Shown in pieces: positions 55,132-63,360 of a stretch of 64,000 nt of DNA. How positions within the stretch are numbered: position 1 is the stretch's first letter; each line of letters begins with the position of its first letter. Under the pieces are notes generated by a model. It was not told where the DNA came from and ran no database searches. It was given only the letters and a program-made list of their open reading frames with translations. Position numbers and translations under genes: made by a program. This DNA comes from CAMDHY01 sp046156265 (GTDB lineage Bacteria > Pseudomonadota > Alphaproteobacteria > Rhizobiales > Segnochrobactraceae): contig NZ_JAWDIR010000043.1 in the NCBI RefSeq assembly GCF_046156265.1, positions 124,001 to 188,000 on the forward strand, written 5' to 3'.

Positions 55132-57213
55132 TCAGGCGCGGCGTTCGCGGAGCGCAATGACGGCGCCGAGCACGACGACGCCGTAGAGGATGGCGCGGGT
55201 GGCGTAGGGCAGGTTCGAGCCGGCGAGCAGCGTCTGCAGGGCGGTGAGCAGCAGCACGCCGCCGAGCATGCCGATGTAGTGGCCACGCCCGCCGGTGATC
55301 AGCGCGCCGCCGACCACCACCACCGCGATCGACGGCAGCAAGTAGTCGTCGCCCATGCCGAGGCTCGCCTGGCCGGAGAAGCCGGTGAGCATCACGCCGA
55401 CGAGCCCGGCGCAAAACGCCGACAGCACGTAGACCCAGATCAGCGTCCGTCCGACGGCGATGCCGGAGAGCTCGGCGGCGCGCGCGCTGTTGCCGATCGC
55501 GTAGACCCGGCGGCCGAACGGCGTACGCGCGAGCAGCACGACCGCGGCGATGGCAAACAGGACCACGAAGATCACCACCGGCGTGACGACGCCGCCGAGC
55601 CGCGCCGTCATGAACCAGCGCAGCAGCGGTGACGAGAAGCCGGACGGCGTGCCACCCGAATAGACCAGCGCGAAGCCCTGGATCATGCCGTTGGTGGCGA
55701 GCGTCATGACGATCGGCGACAGCCCGAGCACGACGATGCCGATGCCGTTCATCAGCCCGATCAGGCAGGCAATCAGCAGCACCGCCGGCAACGCCCAGAC
55801 GAGCGGCGCATCGGCGCCCTGCACGAAGCCGGCGAGCAGGATGCCGGAGAGCCCGATCGTCCACGGCACGGAGAGGTCGAGGCCGCCCGTCAGGATCACC
55901 GTGCCCTGGCCGAGCGCCAGCACGGCGAGGAAGCTCGACAGCACGATGATCGAGTTCCAGTAGCCCCAGTTCAGCACCGTGTTGCCGAGGGTGAACTGCG
56001 TGACGATGATGACGGCGACGAGGAACACATAGGCGGGCAGGGCAATCTTCAGCCCCTCGCCGTGGCGCACCCAGAACGGCGCCGTCGGATTCGCCTGTTT
56101 CGCCGCCCGGGTCGCCCCGGTGGTGTCGAGCCGCATGTCCGGCCCGCCGATCTGGCGGGGAAGCGTGCCGGCGCGCCAGGCCTTGAGGTGGGTGGCGACG
56201 CCGCGGACCTGGCGGGCGAGCACCGAATGGCCGCTGAGCGATCCCGCCAGCACCGCCAAAAGCAGGATGATGCTCTCGGCCACCGTCGAGTAGTAGGCCG
56301 AGACGTTCAGCACGAGCAGGATGTTGACGACGATCATCAGGATGTAGGCGCCGAAGATCGTGCCGACGGCGCCGCCGCGCCCGCCACCGAGCCGTGTACC
56401 GCCGACGACGACGGCGGCAAACATCGAGAGTAGCAGCGAGTTGCCGATGAGCGGGTCGCCCGAGCCCGTCTGGGCGCTGATGAAGACACCCGCGAGGCCG
56501 TAGAAGCCCCCCGCGAGCGTGTAGGTGGCGAACTTCACGAGGTCGACGCGCACGCCGGCCGAGCGCGCCGCCTCCGGGTCGGAGCCGACCGCATAGAGCG
56601 CGGTGCCGTAGCGCGTCGACTTCAGCCACAGCCAGAACAGGATGACGACGCCGAGCACGACGAGCGGCATCGGCAAAAGGTTCGGGATGGCGTCGCCGAG
56701 ATAGAAGCTGCCGAGGCTCGGCGAGACGAAGCCGCCCGGCTTGTCCATGACGAGCAGTGTCACGCCCTGCAGGATGAACATCGTCGACAGTGTCACGACG
56801 ATCGGCTGCAGGCGCAGGAAGGCGATGAAGAAGCCATTGAAGGCGCCCGCCGCCATGCCGATGGCGATGCCGATGGCCGTCCACAGCGCCACCGACGCCT
56901 CCATGTCGGCCATGTCCATGTTGGACGCGAGCACGGCATTGACGAAGGAGATCACCGCGCCGGCCGACAGATCGAACCCGCCCGACAGGATCACCAGCGT
57001 CTGGCCGACCGCGGCGAGCGCCAGCGTGGCGCCGCCCGACGACAGGAAGGCGATGTCGAAATAGCTGAGCGGCCCCGGGCTGATCGCGTCGACCGCGAAC
57101 AGCAGCACCGCAAAGACGATGATGGCCGTCAAAAGCCCGCGGTGCCGCTCCAGTCGCGCTCCGAGGCGGGCAGACGGCCGCGTCGTCGACGTCGAGGTGG
57201 TCGCGGCGCTCAT
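55132..57213 (-). CDS. CUT2 ABC transporter permease, two permease domains fused
   Basis: 693-aa integral membrane protein, about twice the normal length. Domain 1 (about 25-340) has LSGGFDLSAGAVISF and GGTRLGGGRGGAVG; a linker of about 60 residues (HLKAWRAGTLPRQIGG region) leads to domain 2 (about 385-693) with LTGGLDLSVPWTIG and GGALITGGRGHYIG. Each domain is a complete BPD_transp_2 permease, so the protein is a built-in heterodimer. Continuous open frame with no sign of frameshift. Start overlaps the ATPase stop (ATGA). Transports the unknown substrate of the cluster. Confidence 0.93.
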   Translation of the reverse strand: MSAATTSTSTTRPSARLGARLERHRGLLTAIIVFAVLLFAVDAISPGPLSYFDIAFLSSGGATLALAAVGQTLVILSGGFDLSAGAVISFVNAVLASNMDMADMEASVALWTAIGIAIGMAAGAFNGFFIAFLRLQPIVVTLSTMFILQGVTLLVMDKPGGFVSPSLGSFYLGDAIPNLLPMPLVVLGVVILFWLWLKSTRYGTALYAVGSDPEAARSAGVRVDLVKFATYTLAGGFYGLAGVFISAQTGSGDPLIGNSLLLSMFAAVVVGGTRLGGGRGGAVGTIFGAYILMIVVNILLVLNVSAYYSTVAESIILLLAVLAGSLSGHSVLARQVRGVATHLKAWRAGTLPRQIGGPDMRLDTTGATRAAKQANPTAPFWVRHGEGLKIALPAYVFLVAVIIVTQFTLGNTVLNWGYWNSIIVLSSFLAVLALGQGTVILTGGLDLSVPWTIGLSGILLAGFVQGADAPLVWALPAVLLIACLIGLMNGIGIVVLGLSPIVMTLATNGMIQGFALVYSGGTPSGFSSPLLRWFMTARLGGVVTPVVIFVVLFAIAAVVLLARTPFGRRVYAIGNSARAAELSGIAVGRTLIWVYVLSAFCAGLVGVMLTGFSGQASLGMGDDYLLPSIAVVVVGGALITGGRGHYIGMLGGVLLLTALQTLLAGSNLPYATRAILYGVVVLGAVIALRERRA

Positions 57214-58772
57214 GCCGCGAGCTCCGCCGCCGCCGAGCCGCCCCCAAGGGCCGGCCGCATGATGGCGCCCTCGGTCAGGTCCTTCGCGGCGATCTCCGCG
57301 GCGACCTTGCCGCCGTAGAGCACAACGACGCGATCACACAGGTGCACCAGCTCCGGAACCTCGGTCGAATGAAGCAGGATCGAGCCGCCGGCCTCGGTGA
57401 AGGCGCGCATCAGCACATAGAGCTCGTGCTTGGTGCCGACGTCGATGCCGCGGGTCGGATCGAACAGCAGCAGGATGCGGCTCTGGGCGAGCAGCCACTT
57501 GGCGATCGCGATCTTCTGCTGGTTGCCGCCGGAGAAGCTGCGCACCGGCATCCACAGCGCCCGCCGGTCGACCTCCACCTGCGCGAACGAGGTCTCCACC
57601 GCGCGGGTCTCCGATTGGCGTCCGATCAGGCCGCCGTGGCTGAAGCGGTCGATCACCGGCAGCGAGGCGTTGTGCTTGCCGGAGAGGTTGAGGAACAGCG
57701 CCTCGGTCTTGCGGTCCTCCGGCAGCAGCCCGATGCCGATGTTGGGCCGCAGCGCCTCGGCCGGCGAGGTGATCGACACCGGCCGCCCGTCGACGCGGAT
57801 CTCGCCACGGCGCACCGTGCGCAGGCCGACGCAGGCGAGGAAGAGATCGAGCTGCCCCATTCCCTGCAGCCCGGCGACGCCGAGAATCTCGCCGCGCTTC
57901 AGCGACAGCGACACCCCGTCGAGCTTGGCGCCGGCGGTGAGGTCGTGTGTCGAGAGCACCTCCGGCGGCGGCACGGCCGGCGCCGCGGGCCGCGGCGGAA
58001 AGGTCTTGGCGATCGAGCGGCCGATGATCATCTCGATCACCGCCTCGTCGGCGAGCGAGGCGGTGGCGGCGGTGGCGATAGCGCGGCCGTTGCGCAGCAC
58101 CGTCAGCCCGTCACAGAAGGCGCGCACCTCCCGCATGCGATGCGAGATGAAGACGATGGTGACGCCCTCGGCCTTCAGCCGCGCGATGATCTCGCCGAGC
58201 CAGTCGACGTCGCGGCCGGCGAGCGTCGAGGTCGGCTCGTCGAGGAGCAGGATCTTCGGCTTGCGGTAGACGGCCCGCGCGATCTCGATCTTCTGGCGGA
58301 CCGCCAGGTCGAGGTCGCGCACCTCCGCCCCGAGGTCGACGTCGAAGCCGAGGCTGTCGATGTGGGCGCGCACCGCCGCCTCGGCGGCGCGACGGCGGAT
58401 CATGCCGGTCAGCCCCATGGGGGCGTAGGGCAAAAGCATGTTGTCGAGGACGGTCAGGTCCGGGACGAGCGTCATCTCCTGGAACGCCGTCTGGATGCCG
58501 CGGGCGTGGGAGGCGCGCGGCGAGCGCAGCCGCACTGTCACGCCGAACACCTCGAAGCTGCCGCGATCGGGCTCGATCAGGCCGGAGAGCAGCTTGACGA
58601 TGGTCGACTTGCCCGCGCCGTTCTCGCCGAGCAGCGCGTGCGCCGTGCCCGGGGCGATGTCGAACGACACGTCGTCGACCGCCACCGTCGCCCCGAACGC
58701 CTTGCGGACGTTGCGCACGGAGACCGCGGCGCGGCTGCTGCTCGATCCCTCGGACAAGGCGGTGGCCTCCAC
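57210..58772 (-). CDS. CUT2 sugar ABC transporter ATPase with altered second site
   Basis: 520-aa two-domain ATPase. Domain 1 is intact (GENGAGKST; LLLDEPTSTL). Domain 2 has a degenerate P-loop (GLQGMGQLD), keeps SFSGGNQQKIAIAKWL, but reads LLLFDPTRGIDVG where DEPT is expected: the Walker B aspartate position is Phe and the catalytic glutamate becomes Asp/Pro-shifted. Probably only the first site hydrolyses ATP. Between the binding-protein gene and the fused permease gene, overlapping the latter by ATGA. Confidence 0.92.
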   Translation of the reverse strand: MEATALSEGSSSSRAAVSVRNVRKAFGATVAVDDVSFDIAPGTAHALLGENGAGKSTIVKLLSGLIEPDRGSFEVFGVTVRLRSPRASHARGIQTAFQEMTLVPDLTVLDNMLLPYAPMGLTGMIRRRAAEAAVRAHIDSLGFDVDLGAEVRDLDLAVRQKIEIARAVYRKPKILLLDEPTSTLAGRDVDWLGEIIARLKAEGVTIVFISHRMREVRAFCDGLTVLRNGRAIATAATASLADEAVIEMIIGRSIAKTFPPRPAAPAVPPPEVLSTHDLTAGAKLDGVSLSLKRGEILGVAGLQGMGQLDLFLACVGLRTVRRGEIRVDGRPVSITSPAEALRPNIGIGLLPEDRKTEALFLNLSGKHNASLPVIDRFSHGGLIGRQSETRAVETSFAQVEVDRRALWMPVRSFSGGNQQKIAIAKWLLAQSRILLLFDPTRGIDVGTKHELYVLMRAFTEAGGSILLHSTEVPELVHLCDRVVVLYGGKVAAEIAAKDLTEGAIMRPALGGGSAAAELAA

Positions 58773-58816
58773 GCATGACCCATCGACCGGCGGGGTGCGC
58801 CGGGGCGGGGAACCGT

Positions 58817-58848
58817 CGCGGCGGGCCGGGGTCGCCGGCGCCGCCGCG
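58817..58848 (-). other. Intercistronic hairpin between binding-protein and ATPase genes
   Basis: CGCGGCGG (58817-58824) pairs with CCGCCGCG (58841-58848), with further inner pairing. It lies just downstream of the binding-protein stop in transcription order. Same placement as the hairpins at 709-745 and 17941-17993. Confidence 0.5.
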
Positions 58849-58866
58849 CTTTTCAGTGGTCGAGGA

Positions 58867-59994
58867 TCAGTTCTCGGGCTGGCCGACGAGGGCGGCGTTC
58901 AGGCCGACTTCCGGGGTCTGCTCGGAGAAGATCGAGGCGAACCAGCCGGGGTTCGGGACGATCGAGGGCAGGAAGGCGTTGCAGCCGTCCTTCATCTCCT
59001 GCCAGGTGCCTTCCTTGCAGAGCTTGATCGTCTCGTTGGTGACGATCGGCAGCGGCAGCACCACCTTCTTCGGCACGTCCTTGCCCTCCAGCGCCTCGAC
59101 GGCGAGCTTCAGGGCGAGCGCACCGGAGTAGGGCGGCGAGGCGTAGGAGATGCGCGGCGCGCCCATCGGCGCATACGGCATCGCGGCGCCTTCCACCTCG
59201 GTGCCGACCGGCAGCGTCTGGATGCGGCCGCCGTTCGAGCCCTCGCCGGCGCACGGCAGCAGCTGCTCGATGGTCTTGCCGGCCTCGAGCTGCATGGCGT
59301 TCGCCGTGTAGCAGCCGACCTGCATCCACAGGCCGTCGACGCTGTCCCAGTTGTGGGTGGCGAGGATCTTCGACAGCTCGGTGCGGGCGACCGCCTGGCT
59401 CCACATGCCGACCGCCTCGGCGACGATCTTGATGTCGGGGTGCTTGGCGAACACCTCCTTGGCGGCCTTGGTGCGCAGCGTGTCGACCGAGGTGCCGGGC
59501 ACGCCGGTGATGGCGATGATGTTGCCCTTGCCGCCGAGCTTGTCGACGAGCCACTCCGCGGTGACGCGGCCGGCCTCTTCCTGGTCAATCGAGATGTTGT
59601 GGGCGCAGGGCTCGGTGATCTCGCCGTCATAGGCGAAGATCTTGACGCCCTTGTCGCAGGCGTTCTTGACCACCTGGTTCAGCGCCGTCGGCGAGATCGG
59701 GAAGATGACGATCGCCTGGGCGCCGGACTGCACCATCGCGTTGATCTGCTGGATCTGGCGCTGGGCGTTCGGGCCGGCCACCTGCACCTGCAGGTCGACC
59801 TTGTCGGCCATGCTCTTGTGAGCCGCCATCGCCTTGACCATGTTGGCGGCCTCGGCCTGCCAGTCATTGCCGATGTAGCTCATGCTGAGGAAGATCTTGT
59901 ACTTCTCGGCAGCCTGCGCCGAGGCGGCCATGCCGAGCCCGGCGGCGAGCGCCAGCGCGGCCGCGGCGGTGCCGCGGATCGATCGGAAACTCAT
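58867..59994 (-). CDS. Periplasmic binding protein of the CUT2 transporter
   Basis: 375-aa peripla_BP_4-type binding protein with a signal peptide ending AASAQA near residue 28. Typical ligand-cleft segments: FLSMSYIGNDWQAEAANMVK, QAIVIFPISPTALNQVVK, KIFAYDGEI and ITGVPGTSVDT. Contains six cysteines in the mature part, more than usual (for example EPCAHN, VGCYTAN, LPCAGEG, DGCNAF), suggesting disulfides. Longer C-terminus than the ribose type. GGAGGAAAG precedes the ATG at 59994. First gene of the catabolic operon, with a promoter and operator just upstream. Confidence 0.92.
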   Translation of the reverse strand: MSFRSIRGTAAAALALAAGLGMAASAQAAEKYKIFLSMSYIGNDWQAEAANMVKAMAAHKSMADKVDLQVQVAGPNAQRQIQQINAMVQSGAQAIVIFPISPTALNQVVKNACDKGVKIFAYDGEITEPCAHNISIDQEEAGRVTAEWLVDKLGGKGNIIAITGVPGTSVDTLRTKAAKEVFAKHPDIKIVAEAVGMWSQAVARTELSKILATHNWDSVDGLWMQVGCYTANAMQLEAGKTIEQLLPCAGEGSNGGRIQTLPVGTEVEGAAMPYAPMGAPRISYASPPYSGALALKLAVEALEGKDVPKKVVLPLPIVTNETIKLCKEGTWQEMKDGCNAFLPSIVPNPGWFASIFSEQTPEVGLNAALVGQPEN

Positions 59995-60072
59995 CTCTTT
60001 CCTCCCATGTGCCGGGCGGCCCGCGCCGCTCCAGGTCTCGTTTATTGTCGGGCCGCGCTCTCCGGCGGGCCG

Positions 60073-60101
60073 CTTATTCGTGATCATAGATCACAGATCA
60101 A
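60073..60101 (-). promoter_or_regulatory. Promoter with operator in the spacer, for the catabolic operon
   Basis: On the minus strand TTGATC (60096-60101) and AATAAG (60073-60078) are 17 bases apart, each matching consensus at four of six positions. The spacer holds the perfect palindrome GTGATC-ATA-GATCAC (60080-60094). GATCA also recurs every seven bases across 60082-60100. A repressor bound here would block polymerase directly; the adjacent GntR is the obvious candidate. Confidence 0.65.
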
Positions 60102-60184
60102 AGATGCTGCAAGGGGGCGAGGGCGGCGCTATGGTTGCTGTGGACAGGCGGCCCGGCTAAGCACCGCGGGTCGGCCGAAGGGGA

Positions 60185-60199
60185 TGGTCCGACGGACCA
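60185..60199. promoter_or_regulatory. Inverted repeat, probable GntR autoregulatory operator
   Basis: TGGTCCG-A-CGGACCA, perfect 7-bp arms with a 1-base centre, ending 10 bases before the GntR ATG at 60210. FadR-type half-sites, identical to those before the other GntR gene (20950-20968) but with a different spacer. Confidence 0.65.
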
Positions 60200-60209
60200 G
60201 AGGGCATTC

Positions 60210-60893
60210 ATGGCCGAGGCGACGACCGATATTCGGAGCGATTTCAGCGTCACTCCGCTCGTCCGCGACACCATGCAGGAGCGGGTCTACCGCCAGGTCT
60301 CCGACCTCATCCTCGACGGCGAGATCGCGCCGGGCCAGGTCGTCACCATCCAGAGCCTCGCCGACGCCTTCGGCGTCTCGACGATGCCCGTGCGAGAGGC
60401 GCTGAAGCGGCTGACGGCGGCGAGCGCGCTGACCTTCGTCACCGGCCGCGCCATGGGCGTGCCCCGCCTCGACCGCGACCGCCTGATCGACCTGCGCAAC
60501 GTCCGCGTCGAGATGGAGGGTACCGCCGTCCGCTGGGCGGCCGAACGCATCGACGAGGCGACGCTCGAGGAGGTCCGGCGCATCTTCACGGCGATGGACA
60601 AGGCGATCGCGGCCGGTGACGTGAAGGGCTTCCTTCGCGGCAACCGCGCCTACCACTTCACCATCTACCGGGCGTCCGGCTCGCCGGTGCTGGTCAACGT
60701 CATCGAGACGCTGTGGCTGCAGATCAGCCCGTACTTCAATCTCTTGCGCTCGTCCGGCAACTACGTCTCGTCGAACGTCCGCCACCGCACGTTGCTGCGC
60801 GGACTGTCCGACCACGACCCGGAGACCGCCGCCCGCGCGCTCACCGACGACATCGACGGCGCCTTCGACGTGCTGCGCGGCCTCCTGGCCTGA
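60210..60893 (+). CDS. GntR-family regulator with FCD domain
   Basis: 227-aa regulator. N-terminal winged helix (residues about 20-80) with recognition segment IQSLADAFGVSTMPVREALKRL, then an all-helical FCD domain containing the metal-site Asp/His residues around LRNVRVEMEG, NRAYHFTIYRASGSP and RHRTLLRGL. Divergent from the transporter operon; both candidate operators lie in the shared 215-base gap. Likely represses the catabolic operon until a pathway intermediate binds. ATG 60210 chosen by domain fit; an in-frame start at 60135 is possible but would place the operator inside the gene. Confidence 0.9.
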   Translation: MAEATTDIRSDFSVTPLVRDTMQERVYRQVSDLILDGEIAPGQVVTIQSLADAFGVSTMPVREALKRLTAASALTFVTGRAMGVPRLDRDRLIDLRNVRVEMEGTAVRWAAERIDEATLEEVRRIFTAMDKAIAAGDVKGFLRGNRAYHFTIYRASGSPVLVNVIETLWLQISPYFNLLRSSGNYVSSNVRHRTLLRGLSDHDPETAARALTDDIDGAFDVLRGLLA

Positions 60894-60908
60894 CCCTAGG
60901 GCTAGCCT

Positions 60909-61745
60909 TCAGAGCCCCAGGAACGCCTGCAGCAGCACCATCTGCTCGTCGAGCATCGCCCGTCCGGGCACCGTCCGGCAGCCGTGCCGCGCGGCCTCCG
61001 CCAGGATCGGCGTCTCCACCGGCGTCATCACCACCTCCGCCACCACCGCCTCCGCCCGGATGCCGGAAAGATCGAGCGGAAGCGCGTCGCCCGCCTTCAT
61101 GCCGAGCGCCGTGGCGTTGACGACGATGTCGGCCATGCTCGCATCGCCCGCCGCCTCTGCCCGCGCCCGGCAGGTAGGAAACGCCGCCGACACCGCCGCC
61201 GCGAGTGCCGCGCCCTTGGCCGCATCGCGGTTGATGATGACGAGCTCCGCGGCGCCCGCTTCGGCGAGCGCAAAGGCGATCGCCCGCCCGACGCCGCCGG
61301 CGCCCGCCTGCAGCACGCGCTTGCCCGCAACCTCGATGCCACGCCGCTTGAGGCCGGCGACGAACCCGATGCCGTCGATGTTGTCGCCGACGAGCCGTCC
61401 GTCCCCCTCGCGGCGCACGAAGTTCACCGCCCCGACGGCGCGGCCCCGGTCCGTCACCGCGTCGAGAAGCGGTAGGATGGCGATCTTGTGCGGGATGGTA
61501 ATGCCGAGGCCGACGAGGTTGCGCATGATGCGGGCCGCGGCCAGCATCGTCGGCAGGTCGTCCGCCGGGACGTGGGCGGGGGAGGCGGAGAAATCGACGC
61601 CCGCGCCGGCGAAGTGGCCGTTGATGACGGCGGTGCCGACGACGTGTGCCACCGGATCGGCGAGGAGCAGGAACACCTTGGTCCGGCCGGTGATGCGCCG
61701 CTCTGCCGTCGGCACGCTCGTCTGCTCGCCCGTCTGCCCGCTCAT
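60909..61745 (-). CDS. Shikimate dehydrogenase-family protein, non-canonical
   Basis: 278-aa AroE-fold oxidoreductase. Catalytic lysine K87 (GITIPHK) and aspartate D124 (VGDNIDGIG) are present, with the cofactor loop GAGGVGRA and NRDAAKG suggesting NADP. The usual substrate serine motif near the N-terminus (SxS in GxPxxHSxSP) is missing: the equivalent is ADPVAHVVGTA. So it probably does not bind shikimate in the standard way and may reduce or oxidise another cyclic or sugar-derived acid. Convergent with the GntR gene by 15 bases; divergent from the CoA-transferase genes. Confidence 0.82.
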   Translation of the reverse strand: MSGQTGEQTSVPTAERRITGRTKVFLLLADPVAHVVGTAVINGHFAGAGVDFSASPAHVPADDLPTMLAAARIMRNLVGLGITIPHKIAILPLLDAVTDRGRAVGAVNFVRREGDGRLVGDNIDGIGFVAGLKRRGIEVAGKRVLQAGAGGVGRAIAFALAEAGAAELVIINRDAAKGAALAAAVSAAFPTCRARAEAAGDASMADIVVNATALGMKAGDALPLDLSGIRAEAVVAEVVMTPVETPILAEAARHGCRTVPGRAMLDEQMVLLQAFLGL

Positions 61746-61948
61746 GCCCACCCGTCCCGTTCGATTAGGAGAACGGCTCTCTAGCACCGCCACGGCGATC
61801 CGGCACCACCAGCCGCACCACCGCAGCCACCATCCCCCCGTTGACGGCGCCTTGCGCTTGCGATTGACACCATCCCGCGCTGCACCCTTCATTGTGCATC
61901 GCCGGACGGCCCGAGCCGGGTCCGCCGCTTCCCGCCGACCCTGAAAGG

Positions 61949-62662
61949 ATGCTCCGCTTGAGGAAAGTCTATGCCAGCGCGACGGAGGCGCTCGCCGGCC
62001 TGTTGCGCGACGATATGATGATCATGTCAGGCGGCTTCGGCCTGTGCGGAATCCCGGAGGCGCTGAACGACGCCCTGCGCGATTCCGGCGTGAAGGGCCT
62101 CACCGTCGTCTCCAACAATGCCGGCGTCGACGGCATCGGCCTCGGCCGCCTGCTGGAGACGCGGCAGATCCGCAAGATGATCTCGTCCTATGTCGGCGAG
62201 AACAAGCTGTTCGCCCAGCAGTTCCTCGCCGGCGAGCTCGAGCTCGAGTTCACGCCCCAGGGCACGCTCGCCGAGCGCATCCGCGCCGGCGGCGCCGGCA
62301 TCCCGGCCTTCTTCACCAAGACCGGCGTCGGCACGCTGGTCGCCGAGGGGAAGGACGTGCGCGAGTTCGACGGCGAGAAATACGTCATGGAGCGCGGCCT
62401 GTTCGCCGACGTGGCGCTCGTCCACGCCTGGAAGGGCGACACGGAAGGCAACCTCGTCTACCGGAAGACGGCGCGGAACTTCAATCCGATGATGGCGACC
62501 GCCGCCAAGGTGACGATCGCCGAGGTCGAGCACCTCGTCGAGGCCGGCGAGATCGACCCCGACCACATCCACACGCCGGGCATCTACGTGCAGCGCATCG
62601 TCCACCTGAAGGACCCGGTGAAGCGCATCGAGCAGCGCACCGTCCGCAAGCGCGCCGCCTGA
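61949..62662 (+). CDS. scoA: 3-oxoacid CoA-transferase subunit A
   Basis: 237-aa alpha subunit of a succinyl-CoA:3-oxoacid CoA-transferase. Family motifs: GGFGLCGIPE, SNNAGVDG, ELEFTPQGTLAERIRAGGAGIPAF and FADVALVHAW. Converts acetoacetate to acetoacetyl-CoA together with subunit B 14 bases downstream. The ATG at 61949 is preceded by AAAGG. In this cluster it is the natural consumer of acetoacetate released by the BKACE enzyme. Confidence 0.94.
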   Translation: MLRLRKVYASATEALAGLLRDDMMIMSGGFGLCGIPEALNDALRDSGVKGLTVVSNNAGVDGIGLGRLLETRQIRKMISSYVGENKLFAQQFLAGELELEFTPQGTLAERIRAGGAGIPAFFTKTGVGTLVAEGKDVREFDGEKYVMERGLFADVALVHAWKGDTEGNLVYRKTARNFNPMMATAAKVTIAEVEHLVEAGEIDPDHIHTPGIYVQRIVHLKDPVKRIEQRTVRKRAA

Positions 62663-62676
62663 AGGGAGCACGTCTC

Positions 62677-63330
62677 ATGGCCTGGACCCGTGACGAGATG
62701 GCCGCCCGCGCCGCCAAGGAACTGCGCGACGGCTTCTACGTGAACCTTGGCATCGGCATTCCGACGCTGGTGTCGAACTACATCCCCGAGGGCATGACGG
62801 TGTCGCTGCAGAGCGAGAACGGCATGCTCGGCATGGGCCCGTTCCCCTATGAGGGGGAGGAGGACGCCGATCTCATCAACGCCGGCAAGCAGACCGTCAC
62901 GGAACTCCCGACGACGAGCTACTTCTCGAGCGCCGACAGTTTCGCGATGATCCGCGGCGGCCACATCGACCTCTCCATCCTCGGCGCCATGCAGGTGGCC
63001 GAGAACGGTGATCTCGCCAACTGGATGATCCCCGGCAAGATGGTGAAGGGCATGGGCGGCGCGATGGACCTCGTCGCCGGCGTCAAGCGCGTCGTCGTGC
63101 TGATGGAGCACACGGCGAAGGGCGAGCCGAAGCTCCTGAAGCGCTGCAACCTGCCGCTGACGGGCGCCGGCGTCGTCGACCTCGTCGTCACCGACCTCGG
63201 CGTCTTCGCGATCGACAAGGCGAAGGGCGGCATGACGCTGATCGAGACCGCGCCCGGCGTGAGCCTCGACGAGATCCGCGCCCAGACCGAAGCCGACTTC
63301 ACCGTCGCCGGCGACCTCAAGGCCGCCTGA
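62677..63330 (+). CDS. scoB: 3-oxoacid CoA-transferase subunit B
   Basis: 217-aa beta subunit. E47 in SENGMLGMG is the catalytic glutamate that carries CoA; NLGIGIPTLV and HIDLSILGAMQV are family hallmarks. GAAGGGAG lies about nine bases before the ATG at 62677. Co-transcribed with subunit A. Length is standard. Confidence 0.95.
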   Translation: MAWTRDEMAARAAKELRDGFYVNLGIGIPTLVSNYIPEGMTVSLQSENGMLGMGPFPYEGEEDADLINAGKQTVTELPTTSYFSSADSFAMIRGGHIDLSILGAMQVAENGDLANWMIPGKMVKGMGGAMDLVAGVKRVVVLMEHTAKGEPKLLKRCNLPLTGAGVVDLVVTDLGVFAIDKAKGGMTLIETAPGVSLDEIRAQTEADFTVAGDLKAA

Positions 63331-63342
63331 AACAACACGGGG

Positions 63343-63360
63343 GCGGGGCCTCAGCCCCGC
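63343..63360. terminator. Hairpin between convergent scoB and enoyl-CoA hydratase genes
   Basis: GCGGGGC (63343-63349) and GCCCCGC (63354-63360) form a 7-bp stem with a CTCA loop. It spans the hydratase stop codon. No T tract, so a weak bidirectional terminator at most. Confidence 0.35.

Noticed and set aside
57342..58778. 478-codon plus-strand frame opposite the CUT2 ATPase
   Set aside because: His/Arg/Leu-rich shadow without family resemblance.
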